Source of the DNA: Polaromonas sp. YR568
GTDB lineage: Bacteria > Pseudomonadota > Gammaproteobacteria > Burkholderiales > Burkholderiaceae_C
Direction of reading: 5' to 3'
NCBI GenBank assembly: GCA_945878995.1
Contig: CAMCUN010000008.1
Coordinates: 1-64,000 of the forward strand
DNA length: 64,000 nt
The position numbers were made by a program, and so were the translations under genes. The notes under the pieces were generated by a model. The model searched no databases. It was not told where the DNA came from and was given only the letters and a program-made list of their open reading frames with translations. Below are positions 29,930 through 39,179 of this stretch, one piece after another; the first letter of the stretch is position 1; each line of letters starts with the position of its first letter.

Positions 29930-30733
29930 ATGGCAACCCGCAAGCAAAAAAAGATCAAGACCGACATAGGCTGGAGCGACGCCAAAAGCATCACCCTCTT
30001 CGGCAAAGACTTTAGCAGTGAAATTTTGGGCCACCTCAACCTGGGGGACATGGGCTTTTTGGAGCTCACCGGCCGTTTTCCCAACCCGGCCGAATCCAGA
30101 ATGTTCAATGCCATGGTGGTCACGCTGGTCGAGCACGGCATCACCCCCAGCGCCTTGGTCGCCCGCCTGACCTACCTGGGCGCGCCCGAGTCCTTGCAAG
30201 GGGCTGTGGCCGCTGGCTTGAACGGCTTGGGCACGGTGTTTGTGGGCAGCGTCGAGGGCGCTGCCAAATTGCTCTATGAGGCCATGCCCGTGCGGCAAGA
30301 CCAGCCCGACCTGCAGGCCCTGGCCGCCAAGGTGGTCGACGACTTCAGAAGCCGCCGCGCCATCGTGCCCGGCATTGGCCATCCGTTTCACAAACCCATA
30401 GACCCGCGCACGCCGCGCCTCAAGCAAATTGCCGCCGAAACCGGCTTTGACGGCCCCTACTTTCAGCTCATGGATGCGGTGGCCACACGGGCCAGCGAGC
30501 TCACCGGCAAAGACATGCCCATGAACGCGACCGGCGCGGTCGGCGCGCTGTGCTGCGAGATGGGTTTTGACTGGAAAATTTGCCGAGGCCTGGGCGTGAT
30601 GGCCCGCGCCGTGGGCTTGGTCGGCCACATCCTGGAGGAGTCGCGCGACCCCATGGCCCAGGAAATCTGGTACCGCATTGAAGAGTCCGCCACCGAACAC
30701 CTGCGCCCTCCAACCCCAGGAGATAAGGCATGA
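29930..30733 (+). CDS. Citryl-CoA lyase-like / citrate synthase-family protein
   Basis: 'MGFLELTGRFPNPAESRMFNAMVVTLVEHGITPSALVARLTYLGAPESLQGAVAAGLNGLG', 'PGIGHPFHKPIDPRTPRL'. Confidence 0.82.
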   Translation: MATRKQKKIKTDIGWSDAKSITLFGKDFSSEILGHLNLGDMGFLELTGRFPNPAESRMFNAMVVTLVEHGITPSALVARLTYLGAPESLQGAVAAGLNGLGTVFVGSVEGAAKLLYEAMPVRQDQPDLQALAAKVVDDFRSRRAIVPGIGHPFHKPIDPRTPRLKQIAAETGFDGPYFQLMDAVATRASELTGKDMPMNATGAVGALCCEMGFDWKICRGLGVMARAVGLVGHILEESRDPMAQEIWYRIEESATEHLRPPTPGDKA

Positions 30734-31647
30734 AGCCCGGATTTGTCCAAGATAAAGTGGTGTTGGTGACAGGCGCCGGCGGCGGCATTGGCCGCGAGTT
30801 TGCGCTGGCGCTGGCGCGCGAGGGCGCCAAGGTGGTGGTCAACGACCTGGGCGCCTCGCTGGACGGCCAGGGCCGCGACAGCAAGCGGGCCCAGCAGGTG
30901 GTCGATGAAATCACCGCCACTGGCGGCCAGGCCATTGCCAACGGCGACAGCGTGGCCGACTGGGATGCCGCCGCGCGCATGGTGCAGCTGGCCGTGGACA
31001 CCTACGGCAGGCTCGATTGCGTGATCAACAACGCCGGCATCTTGCGCGACCGCTTTTTCTTCAACATGAGCAAGGACGATTGGCACCAGGTCATAGACGT
31101 GCATCTGCACGGCACGTTTTACGTCTCGCGGGCGGCAGCCACCCATTTCAAGGCCCAGCAGTCGGGCTCTTACATTCACATGGTCTCCACCTCCGGCCTG
31201 ATTGGCAATTTGGCCCAAGCCAACTACTCGGCGGCCAAGCTGGGCATGGTGGCGCTGTCCAAATCGATCGCCATGGACATGGCCAAATTCAATGTCCGCT
31301 CCAACTGCGTCTCGCCCTTTGCCTGGAGCCGAATGATCAGCTCCATCCCCACCGACACCCCCGAGCAGCAGGCCCGGGTGGAGCGTTTGCAGAAGATGGA
31401 GACTGCCAAGATCGCGCCCTTGGCGGTCTACCTGGCCAGCGACGCCGCAGCAGGCGTGAGCGGTCAGGTGTTTGCGGTGCGCGCCAACGAATTGTTTTTG
31501 ATGAGCCAAAGCCGGCCCGTACGCGCCATGCACACCGATCAAGGATGGACGCCCGAGTCCATTGCCAACCGGGCCATGCCGGCATTCAAGCCGTCCTTTT
31601 ACAAACTGGACCGCTCGCAAGACGTGTTTGACTGGGACCCGGTTTAA
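30730..31647 (+). CDS. SDR oxidoreductase, MFE-2-like
   Basis: 'KVVLVTGAGGGIGREFALALAREGAKVVVNDLGASLDGQGRDSKRAQQVVDEI', YSAAK catalytic motif; overlaps upstream stop. Confidence 0.9.
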   Translation: MKPGFVQDKVVLVTGAGGGIGREFALALAREGAKVVVNDLGASLDGQGRDSKRAQQVVDEITATGGQAIANGDSVADWDAAARMVQLAVDTYGRLDCVINNAGILRDRFFFNMSKDDWHQVIDVHLHGTFYVSRAAATHFKAQQSGSYIHMVSTSGLIGNLAQANYSAAKLGMVALSKSIAMDMAKFNVRSNCVSPFAWSRMISSIPTDTPEQQARVERLQKMETAKIAPLAVYLASDAAAGVSGQVFAVRANELFLMSQSRPVRAMHTDQGWTPESIANRAMPAFKPSFYKLDRSQDVFDWDPV

Positions 31648-31656
31648 GCGCTCGCC

Positions 31657-32538
31657 ATGATCAGTGCACAAGCCCTGCTGGCGCGCCAGTTTCCGGCCAT
31701 TGAGCAAAGCTACAGCTCCAAAGACGCCATCTTGTACGCGCTGTCGCTGGGCTATGGCTCAGACCCTGTGGACCCGCAGGAGCTGCCCTTTGTCTACGAA
31801 AAAAACCTGCGCGTGGTGCCCGCCATGGCCGCCGTGCTGTGCTCACCGGGCTTTTGGCTGGGCGAGCCCAGCCTGGGCGCCAAAACGGCCATGATCGTGC
31901 ACGCGCAGCACGCCATTGAGTTTTTGCAGCCCCTGGCCCCTGCAGCCAGCTTGCGCGGCACCACGTCTGTGCTGGAGGTGATAGACCGGGGTGTGGGCAA
32001 GGGCGCCATGGTCATCACCGAGCGGCTCCTGACAGACCTGGCCACCGAGCAGGTGATGGCCCGCATTGTTCAGCACACGCTGTGCCGGGGCGACGGCGGC
32101 TTTTCTGGCGTGGCGCCTGCGCTGGGGCCACCCAGGCAGCGGGCGGCTGACGAGAGCACCGCGCCCGATTGGAGCGTCAGCCTGCCCACCTTGCCGCAAG
32201 CGGCTTTGCTCTACCGTTTGCATGCAGACCTCAACCCCCTGCATGTGGACCCCGAGGTGGCCCGCCAAGCAGGTTTTGAAAGGCCCATATTGCATGGTTT
32301 ATGCACCTACGGCATGGTGTGCCGGGCGGTGGTGCAGGCCTGCCTGGGCGGTGATGCCGCGCGCATGCACAGCCTGGCGGGCCAATTCACCGCGCCCGTG
32401 GTGCCTGGCGACACCTTGCAGATCGATATTTGGAAGGGCCCTACCCAAGGCGGCCGTTGCACCTTGAAGATTCGCTGTTCGGTGCCGGCCCGGCAGGTGG
32501 TGGCCTTCGCCAATGGGGCCGCCGTGGTCAGCCAGTGA
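31657..32538 (+). CDS. MaoC/MFE-2-type enoyl-CoA hydratase (double hotdog)
   Basis: 'KDAILYALSLGYGSDPVDPQELPFVYEKNLRVVPAMAAVL', 'LYRLHADLNPLHVDPEVARQAGFERPILHGLCTYG'. Confidence 0.92.
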   Translation: MISAQALLARQFPAIEQSYSSKDAILYALSLGYGSDPVDPQELPFVYEKNLRVVPAMAAVLCSPGFWLGEPSLGAKTAMIVHAQHAIEFLQPLAPAASLRGTTSVLEVIDRGVGKGAMVITERLLTDLATEQVMARIVQHTLCRGDGGFSGVAPALGPPRQRAADESTAPDWSVSLPTLPQAALLYRLHADLNPLHVDPEVARQAGFERPILHGLCTYGMVCRAVVQACLGGDAARMHSLAGQFTAPVVPGDTLQIDIWKGPTQGGRCTLKIRCSVPARQVVAFANGAAVVSQ

Positions 32539-32602
32539 GCCTGGCCTGGCAGCGCCACCCCAAAGCGCAGCGCAGGCCGTGACCTCTGCGCCCACCGTGC
32601 GT

Positions 32603-33568
32603 TTACTGCGGCGCGATGCCCGCTTGCACCATCAATTGCAACCAGCGGGGGTTGTCAGCGCGCATGCGCTCTTGCAGCTGCTTGCTCGAGAGCGACAACA
32701 CCGAGGTGTTGAGGGTCTGAAACTGCGCCCTCACTTCTGGGCTGGCCATGGCCTTTTGAAAGGCCGCATCTAGCCTGTCCACCACGGCCGCCGGCGTGCC
32801 GGCAGGCGCTTGCACGGCAATGATGGTCTCCAGCGCCCCTGTGGGCAGGGAGAAGGTTTCTTGCAAGGTGGGCACCTGCGGCGCGCTGGGCGAACGGCTG
32901 CTCGCGGAGATGGCCAGGGCGCGAGCCTTTTGTGCGTTGACCTGCGCCATGCCGCTGCCAATATCGACCACGGCCACCTGCACCTGGCCGCCCAGCAGGT
33001 CGGTGATGGCCTGCGGAATGCCCCGGTAACTGACTGCCACCGGCTCGCTTTGGGTCACCGACGCAAAAAGCGCCACCGCCACCTGGCCGCTGGGCGAGCC
33101 ATAGGCCATGCTGACGGCCTGCTTGGCCGCTTTGGCCTGAGCGGCCAACTCGGCCATGCTTTTGAGTGGGGACGCTTGCGGGACCAAAAACATCATGGCC
33201 GTGGACCCCAGCCCCGCCACCGGCACAAAGCTGTCCATGGGGTCATAGCTCAGGGTCTTGAACAAGCCCTTGGCCACAAACATCACCGACGAGCCCATCA
33301 GCAAGGTGTAGCCGTCGGGTTTGGCATTGGCCACATGGGCCGCGCCTATCGTGCCTTGCGCGCCCGCCCGGTTGTCCACCAGCACCGGCTGGCCTATGGA
33401 CTCCGACAAGGCCTTGGCCACGGCGCGCGTGACGTTGTCGGTCACCGAGCCGGCCGGAAAGGGCGCGACCAAGGTGATGGGCCGCGATGGAAAGTCCTGC
33501 GCAGCGCCAGGCAGGGCCCACAGCAGCGTGAGGGCAGGCAACAAAGCGCGCAAAAAGGGCTTGAACAT
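32603..33568 (-). CDS. Bug/TctC-type substrate-binding protein
   Basis: 'FPSRPITLVAPFPAGSVTDNVTRAVAKALSESIGQPVLVDNRAGAQGTIGAAHVANAKPDGYTLLMG'. Confidence 0.92.
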   Translation of the reverse strand: MFKPFLRALLPALTLLWALPGAAQDFPSRPITLVAPFPAGSVTDNVTRAVAKALSESIGQPVLVDNRAGAQGTIGAAHVANAKPDGYTLLMGSSVMFVAKGLFKTLSYDPMDSFVPVAGLGSTAMMFLVPQASPLKSMAELAAQAKAAKQAVSMAYGSPSGQVAVALFASVTQSEPVAVSYRGIPQAITDLLGGQVQVAVVDIGSGMAQVNAQKARALAISASSRSPSAPQVPTLQETFSLPTGALETIIAVQAPAGTPAAVVDRLDAAFQKAMASPEVRAQFQTLNTSVLSLSSKQLQERMRADNPRWLQLMVQAGIAPQ

Positions 33569-33602
33569 GGGGCAAAGTCTCCAAAAACGGTGGCCTCTTA
33601 GC

Positions 33603-33643
33603 CTAGCGCAAACACCTGCGGGCCATTCATTGAATTTTCTGAA
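33603..33643 (-). promoter_or_regulatory. Third, weaker copy of the TCAGA-N31-CTAG promoter motif
   Basis: Reverse strand GGTTCAGAAAATTCAATGAATGGCCCGCAGGTGTTTGCGCTAG; TCAGA-to-CTAG distance 36 bp as at 29850. Confidence 0.4.
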
Positions 33644-33684
33644 CCACTGTTTCGCGCTGCCTGGCCCTTGTGCGCTGCTCCCGC

Positions 33685-34599
33685 TCAGGCGATGGTGGTC
33701 ACCAGTGTGCCGATTTGCTCAATGCTCACTTCAATCCGGTCCTGGGCCGACAGCCACAGCGGCGGCGTGCGAAAAGCGCCTATGCCTGCGGGCGTGCCGG
33801 TGGCCAGCACATCGCCGGGCTCCAGCGTCATGTACTGGCTCAGGTAGGCCATCAACGTGGCCACCGGAAACAGCATGTCGGCGGTGGTCGCCGACTGCAT
33901 CAGTTGGCCGTTGAGCCGGGTGGTCAACTGCAGCGCCTGGGGATTGGCAATGTCGTCCGGGGTCACCAGGCTGGGACCCAGCGGGCAAAAACCGTCCATG
34001 CTTTTGGCAAAAGTGGTTTGCGGCGGCGTGATGTCAAACTGGAACTCGCGGGCGCTCAAATCGTTGAGCAAGGTGTAGCCGGCCACATGCGACAAAGCCT
34101 GCTCGGCGCTCACCTGATGAACAAAGCTGCCCACGACCACGGCCAACTCGCCTTCGAAGTCAAACTTGTGCACCGCCTCAGGCTTGGCCACGGTGGCCCC
34201 AGGTGCGGTCACCGAGGAAGGCATTTTGAAGATGATGCGCGGCTTTTCAAACGGGGCCACCCCGGTTTCTTTGGCATGGTCGGCGTAGTTGCGGCCGACG
34301 CCCACAATTTTTCCCGGCCGCGCAATCGGCGCGAGCAGCCGCAAGCCAGCCAGCGGCAGGCGCTCGGTCTGCGGCGCGGCCAGCCGCTCGCGCACCTGCG
34401 TGGCCAGCCGCTCGCGCGCGGGCGCGCCAGCCTGTGCCCAGCGCATCAAGCCTGTGCTGGCAGGCTCTATGCCGCGCGCGTACAGAGCGGCGGTGTCCAC
34501 CGGCAGTTGCTGGACCAAGTCGCTGACATCCACCACCGACCCTCCATCCGCCACACCGGTATGGCGGCGACCCGCCAGGTCAAAAGCCAGGAATTTCAT
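33685..34599 (-). CDS. Fumarylacetoacetate hydrolase family protein
   Basis: 'GKIVGVGRNYADHAKETG', 'FDFEGELAVVVGSFVHQVS', 'GTPAGIGAFRTPPLWLSAQD'. Confidence 0.9.
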   Translation of the reverse strand: MKFLAFDLAGRRHTGVADGGSVVDVSDLVQQLPVDTAALYARGIEPASTGLMRWAQAGAPARERLATQVRERLAAPQTERLPLAGLRLLAPIARPGKIVGVGRNYADHAKETGVAPFEKPRIIFKMPSSVTAPGATVAKPEAVHKFDFEGELAVVVGSFVHQVSAEQALSHVAGYTLLNDLSAREFQFDITPPQTTFAKSMDGFCPLGPSLVTPDDIANPQALQLTTRLNGQLMQSATTADMLFPVATLMAYLSQYMTLEPGDVLATGTPAGIGAFRTPPLWLSAQDRIEVSIEQIGTLVTTIA

Positions 34600-34606
34600 A
34601 CCGTCC

Positions 34607-35515
34607 TCAAGCCGCGAGCGCCGCGCTGCGGGGCTGGCCCGTGCGGTCAAAAAACCGGCTCGCCGCCACTTGGCAGCGCTGAATGTAGCGGTGCTCGGTG
34701 GGCAGGTAGTCGGCCACGGCGTTGTGGATGGTGCCCATGTTGTCCCACATCAGCACATCATGCTCTTCCCATTGGTTGGCAAAGCGAAACTCCGGGCGCA
34801 GCTGGTGCTCAAACAAAAAGGCCAAGACCTCGTCGCTGTCTTGCTGCGCCAGCTGATCAATGCGCATCGCGTAGCCGGGGTTGGCGTAAAGCACCGTCTT
34901 GCCGGTGATGGGGTGGGTCAGGAACAGCGGGTGTGAGACGGGCGGCTTGGCCAGGCGCTGCGCCTCGGTCAGCGGTGGGCGCTGGCTGCCGCGCTCGCGG
35001 CGCATCTTCTCCCAGAACTTGTTGAAGTCGTGGGTCGCCGTCATGCCTTGCAGCCTGACTTTGAGCTCACCTGGCAAAGCCTCGTAGGCCGCATGCATGT
35101 TGGAAAACTCGGTGTTGCCCAAGGATTGGCCATCGCGCCTGGGGATGCGGGTGCCGTAGAGCACATTGGTGAATGCAATCTGGCGGCTGTAGGACATGTC
35201 GGTGTGCCAGTCCTGGCCGGCGTCGGCCAGGCCCAGCGGCTTGCCGCCCTCGACCATGTTCGACAGGATCATCACGTCCGGCAGGCCAGGGGCCTGGTAG
35301 GCATTGGCCACGTTGATCTCCAGCTCACCAAAGCGCGCCGAAAAGTCTCGCAGCTGCTGGGCCGTGAGCGCTTGCTTGGGGTACTTCAACACCCCATGGC
35401 GGCCCAAGGCTTGCAGCAAGGTGTGCAGGGTAGGCTCATTGAGCGGCTGGGCCAGGTCCAGGCCTTCCACCCTGGCGCCCAGCGTGGCGCCTGTGGGGAT
35501 GATGCGCAATGTCAT
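34607..35515 (-). CDS. TauD/TfdA-family dioxygenase
   Basis: 'DAGQDWHTDMSYSRQ' and 'MWDNMGTIHNAVADYLPTEHRYIQRCQV'. Confidence 0.9.
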   Translation of the reverse strand: MTLRIIPTGATLGARVEGLDLAQPLNEPTLHTLLQALGRHGVLKYPKQALTAQQLRDFSARFGELEINVANAYQAPGLPDVMILSNMVEGGKPLGLADAGQDWHTDMSYSRQIAFTNVLYGTRIPRRDGQSLGNTEFSNMHAAYEALPGELKVRLQGMTATHDFNKFWEKMRRERGSQRPPLTEAQRLAKPPVSHPLFLTHPITGKTVLYANPGYAMRIDQLAQQDSDEVLAFLFEHQLRPEFRFANQWEEHDVLMWDNMGTIHNAVADYLPTEHRYIQRCQVAASRFFDRTGQPRSAALAA

Positions 35516-35540
35516 GGTCGGGTCTCCGTGAAAAACAAAT

Positions 35541-36692
35541 TCAGTAGGCCTGCTGCAGCAGCGCCAGGATTTCGCTGGCGTGCGAGACAGGTCGAGGGTT
35601 GAAATACAGGCCGCGCTCGCCCATGGTTTTTTGCGCGATCACGGCCAGCGCGTCCTGCGCCACGCCGATGTCGCGCAAGCGGGTGGGCACGCCCAGGGCC
35701 GCGCTGGTGTGCGCCACCCAGGCCACGACGTCTTGCCCACCGGGCAGCACGGCCGAGGCTCGCTGCAGCGCCTGCGCCACGTGGAGCCGGTTAAAGGCCA
35801 GGGCGTGGGGCAGCAGCACGGCATTGGCCTGGCCGTGCGGCGCGCCCGTGACCGAGCCGATGGCGTGGCACACCGCGTGGTGCAGCGCGGTGCGTGCATT
35901 GACCAGCACCAGCCCTGACAGGTGAGCCGCATACAGCAGCTGCGCGCGGGCGTCCAGGTCCAGCGGGTTGGCGTGCACCGCGGGCAGGGCCTGCGCGAAG
36001 CGCTGCAGCGCATCCAGGGCCACCAGCTCCGCCAGCGGCGAGCGCTCTAAGGAGTACAGCCCCTCTATGCAATGCGCCACCCCGTTCATGCCGGTGGACA
36101 GCATCAGGCTGGCAGGCACTTGCAGGTTGGCCTGTGGATCGAGCAGCACCACCCGGCTGGCCAGTTGCGGGTCGGTGAACAAAAGTTTGGCGCCGTTGGC
36201 ATCGCGCACGCCCAGGCCGGGTGTGACTTCGGCGCCGGAGGCGGTGCAGGGCACCGACACAATGGGCAGCTTGGGCCGCAGCAGTGTGGGCACATGCAGC
36301 TGGCGCGGCGGCGTGAAGCGGCTGGCGTGGTCGGCCAGGCAGCCGCCTTCGGCCATCAACAGGGCCACCGCCTTGGCGGTGTCGGAGCAGCTGCCGCCGC
36401 CCACTGCAACCAGGCACTGCACGCCAAACTCAAGGCTGCGCTCGGCCAGTGCTTGGACCAGCGGCACCGAAGAGTGCGCCGGAATGTCGGGCGCCTGCAG
36501 CACCTGCAAGCCATCGAGCTGCCGCATCACCTGCGCATGCAAAGCGCTGGCGCGCACACTGGCGCTGCATACCAGCAGCACGCGCTGGGCGCCCAAAAGC
36601 GCCAATTCGGCGCGCAGCCCCTCAACCGCGCCCGCGCGAAGAATCGTTTTCATCGCCGGTGTGCGCTGCACAAAGGAGGGCCATTGGCTCAT
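35541..36692 (-). CDS. Iron-containing alcohol dehydrogenase (maleylacetate-reductase-like)
   Basis: 'CLVAVGGGSCSDTAKAVALL', 'HHAVCHAIGSVTGAPHGQANAVLLPHALAFN'. Confidence 0.87.
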   Translation of the reverse strand: MSQWPSFVQRTPAMKTILRAGAVEGLRAELALLGAQRVLLVCSASVRASALHAQVMRQLDGLQVLQAPDIPAHSSVPLVQALAERSLEFGVQCLVAVGGGSCSDTAKAVALLMAEGGCLADHASRFTPPRQLHVPTLLRPKLPIVSVPCTASGAEVTPGLGVRDANGAKLLFTDPQLASRVVLLDPQANLQVPASLMLSTGMNGVAHCIEGLYSLERSPLAELVALDALQRFAQALPAVHANPLDLDARAQLLYAAHLSGLVLVNARTALHHAVCHAIGSVTGAPHGQANAVLLPHALAFNRLHVAQALQRASAVLPGGQDVVAWVAHTSAALGVPTRLRDIGVAQDALAVIAQKTMGERGLYFNPRPVSHASEILALLQQAY

Positions 36693-37105
36693 GGGGCTGA
36701 AAACTCCATTTGGCGCACCATCTGCTGCTCGGCGATCAGCCAGAGTGTGGACTCGCGCACAAAGGTGGTACTCACCGTGTTCAGGCTGAACAGTTCAGGG
36801 CGCTGGCCCTCTAGCTGGCGGTAGGCCGTCATGTAGGCCTCGACCACGGCTTGCTCTGGGCCGCACTCGAGCACCAGAATGTTGCTCAGCGTATGGAACA
36901 CCCGCATGCCCTGGGGCCGCGCCTGCAGCGCCTGAACGATGGCCTCGTGCCCTTGCAGCCACTGGCCTTGCCGCAGCCAGCGCCCTTGGGGCGTGAACAG
37001 CTGGGCCAAGGCCTCGTAGCGACGCGCATCGAGGTGGCTGATGAGGGCATACAGGCATTGGCTCCAATGCCCCAGGTCTTGCGGGGAGGCGGTGACATGA
37101 CTCAT
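36689..37105 (-). CDS. NTF2/SnoaL-like protein
   Basis: About 138 aa; 'YALISHLDARRYEALAQLFTPQGRWLRQGQWLQGHEAIVQAL'. Confidence 0.75.
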   Translation of the reverse strand: MSHVTASPQDLGHWSQCLYALISHLDARRYEALAQLFTPQGRWLRQGQWLQGHEAIVQALQARPQGMRVFHTLSNILVLECGPEQAVVEAYMTAYRQLEGQRPELFSLNTVSTTFVRESTLWLIAEQQMVRQMEFSAP

Positions 37106-37189
37106 GGCCCCAGTGTAGGAATCGCCGGCGCCCCTTAAGGCCGAGGTTTGATAATCCAAGGTTTCGCAGCAAGAAACAAAGGGGAGCCC

Positions 37190-38164
37190 ATGGACAGACT
37201 GCGCTGCTTGCAGGTGTTTGCCGAAGTGGCGCGCTCACAAAGCTTTGTGCGCGCCGCCTGGAAGTTGTCCGTCTCCAAGGCGACGGTCACCAAAAACGTG
37301 GCTTGGCTGGAAAACAGCATGGGCTCGCAATTGCTCAACCGCAGCAGCAAACAGGTCACGCTGACCGACGCCGGCCTGCGGGTGCTCGAGAGTGCGCAGG
37401 AGCTGCTCGATCGCTACGAGCGCCTGGAGGCCGATGTGCGCGACTCGGTGCACCTGCCGCGCGGCAGCATCCGGGTGGGCACGCCGCCAGCGTTTGGCAT
37501 CCATCACCTGATGCCTGTGGTGGCTGGCTTTGGCGAGCGCTACCCGGACATCGAAACCACCGTGGTGCTCGACGACGGCCGCATGGACTTGCTGGCCGAA
37601 GGGCTGGACTTGTCCATCCGCATCGCGCCGCAGCTCCAAGATGCCTCCTACATTGCCATTCCGCTGATGAAAGCCCCGCAAGTGCTGGTGGCATCCCCTG
37701 CCTACCTGGCGCGGGCCGGCCAGCCCAAGGACATCCAGGACCTCAAACGCCACAACTGCCTGGTGCACACGCTCAAGTCCTCGGCGGGCTATTGGCGCTT
37801 TGAAGGCTCGCCCCGGCAAGAGGTGCGGGTGCGAGGCACGGTGCGCTCCAACCTTGGCGAGGCGCTCAAAATGAGCGCACTTTTTGGGGCCGGTATTGCG
37901 CTGCACCCCTACTACATGGTTTCCGACGAGCTGAGAAGCGGCGCCCTGCAAGTGGTCTTGCCCGAGCACATCCCTGAAGAGTTGGACATTTACGTGGTGT
38001 TTTCAACCCGCCGCAACATGCCGGTGCGGGTGCGGGCCTTGCTGGAATTCCTCAAAGCCTGGGCCACCAAGCCCCCGCCCTGGGCGCTGGCGCAGCCAGT
38101 GGCTGCCCCAGCGGCGGTGCGCCCGCCCCCTGGCCGGCGCAAGGCGCCTGTCAAGCGCGCTTGA
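37190..38164 (+). CDS. LysR-family regulator
   Basis: 'MDRLRCLQVFAEVARSQSFVRAAWKLSVSKATVTKNVAWLENSMGSQLLNRSSKQVTLTDAG'. Confidence 0.92.
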   Translation: MDRLRCLQVFAEVARSQSFVRAAWKLSVSKATVTKNVAWLENSMGSQLLNRSSKQVTLTDAGLRVLESAQELLDRYERLEADVRDSVHLPRGSIRVGTPPAFGIHHLMPVVAGFGERYPDIETTVVLDDGRMDLLAEGLDLSIRIAPQLQDASYIAIPLMKAPQVLVASPAYLARAGQPKDIQDLKRHNCLVHTLKSSAGYWRFEGSPRQEVRVRGTVRSNLGEALKMSALFGAGIALHPYYMVSDELRSGALQVVLPEHIPEELDIYVVFSTRRNMPVRVRALLEFLKAWATKPPPWALAQPVAAPAAVRPPPGRRKAPVKRA

Positions 38165-38180
38165 TCACTCTGAGCCGCGC

Positions 38181-39155
38181 TCAGTCCCCCTTGATCTGGG
38201 CCGCTGCGATCAGCTGGCCCCAGCGCTGGGCATCGCCCTTGAGCCATTCGCGGTACTCGTCGGGGGAGGAGCCCACCACCACCGCCCCCAGGCCGCGCAG
38301 CCGGTCACGCACCTCAGGCTTGGTCAGGGCAGCGCGTATGGCCGTGCTCAGCTTTTGCAGCGCGGGCGCGGGCGTGCCTGCTGGGGCCATGAAGCCCACA
38401 GGGCCGACATAGGACTCAAAGCCGGGAAAGCCGGCTTCTGCCATGGTGGGTGCACCAGGAAAGTCGGGGTGGCGCTTTTCGGTGGTCACGCCCAGGATGC
38501 GCAGCTTTTTGTCGGCCACATGGCTGGCCACGCCAATCATGGGATAAAACATATAGCTCACCCGCCCGGCCATGACTTCCGTCAGCGCAGGACCATTGCC
38601 CTTGAAGGGAATGTGCGTCATCTTGGCGCCGGCGCGCTGAGCCAGCAACTCGGCCGACAGGTGCGCCGAGCCGCCATTGCCGGCCGAGCCGTAGCTCACT
38701 TTGCCCGCGTCGGCCTTGGCCGCTTTGAGCAAGTCAGCCAATGTTTGAAAGGGTGAGTCGTGGCTGACCACCAGCAGTTGCGGCAGTACCACGGCCAGGC
38801 TCACAGGCGCAAAGTCTTTGGCCGGGTCGTACTTGACCATCCCGGGGTTGAGCAGGGGGTTGACGTTGTGCGAAAGCGTGTTGACGATCAGCGTGTAGCC
38901 GTCGGGGGCAGAACGCGCCACCGCCTCGGTGCCAATGTTGCCGTTGGCGCCTGCGCGGTTTTCCACCACCACAGGCTGGCCCAGGGTGGCCGACACCTCT
39001 TGCCCCACGATGCGGGCGATCACGTCGGTCGGCCCGCCTGCGGCGTACCCCACCATGAACTTGATGGGCTTGCTCGGAAAGTCCTGGGCCGTGGCGGCCA
39101 AGGGCAGCAGGGCCAGCAGGGCGGCCATCAGGCGGGTGCGCAGCGTCAAAGTCAT
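38181..39155 (-). CDS. Bug/TctC-type substrate-binding protein
   Basis: 'DFPSKPIKFMVGYAAGGPTDVIARIVGQEVSATLGQPVVVENRAGANGNIGTEAVARSAPDGYTLI'. Confidence 0.92.
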   Translation of the reverse strand: MTLTLRTRLMAALLALLPLAATAQDFPSKPIKFMVGYAAGGPTDVIARIVGQEVSATLGQPVVVENRAGANGNIGTEAVARSAPDGYTLIVNTLSHNVNPLLNPGMVKYDPAKDFAPVSLAVVLPQLLVVSHDSPFQTLADLLKAAKADAGKVSYGSAGNGGSAHLSAELLAQRAGAKMTHIPFKGNGPALTEVMAGRVSYMFYPMIGVASHVADKKLRILGVTTEKRHPDFPGAPTMAEAGFPGFESYVGPVGFMAPAGTPAPALQKLSTAIRAALTKPEVRDRLRGLGAVVVGSSPDEYREWLKGDAQRWGQLIAAAQIKGD

Positions 39156-39179
39156 GCTTGAGTCTCCTTGTTGTATTGA

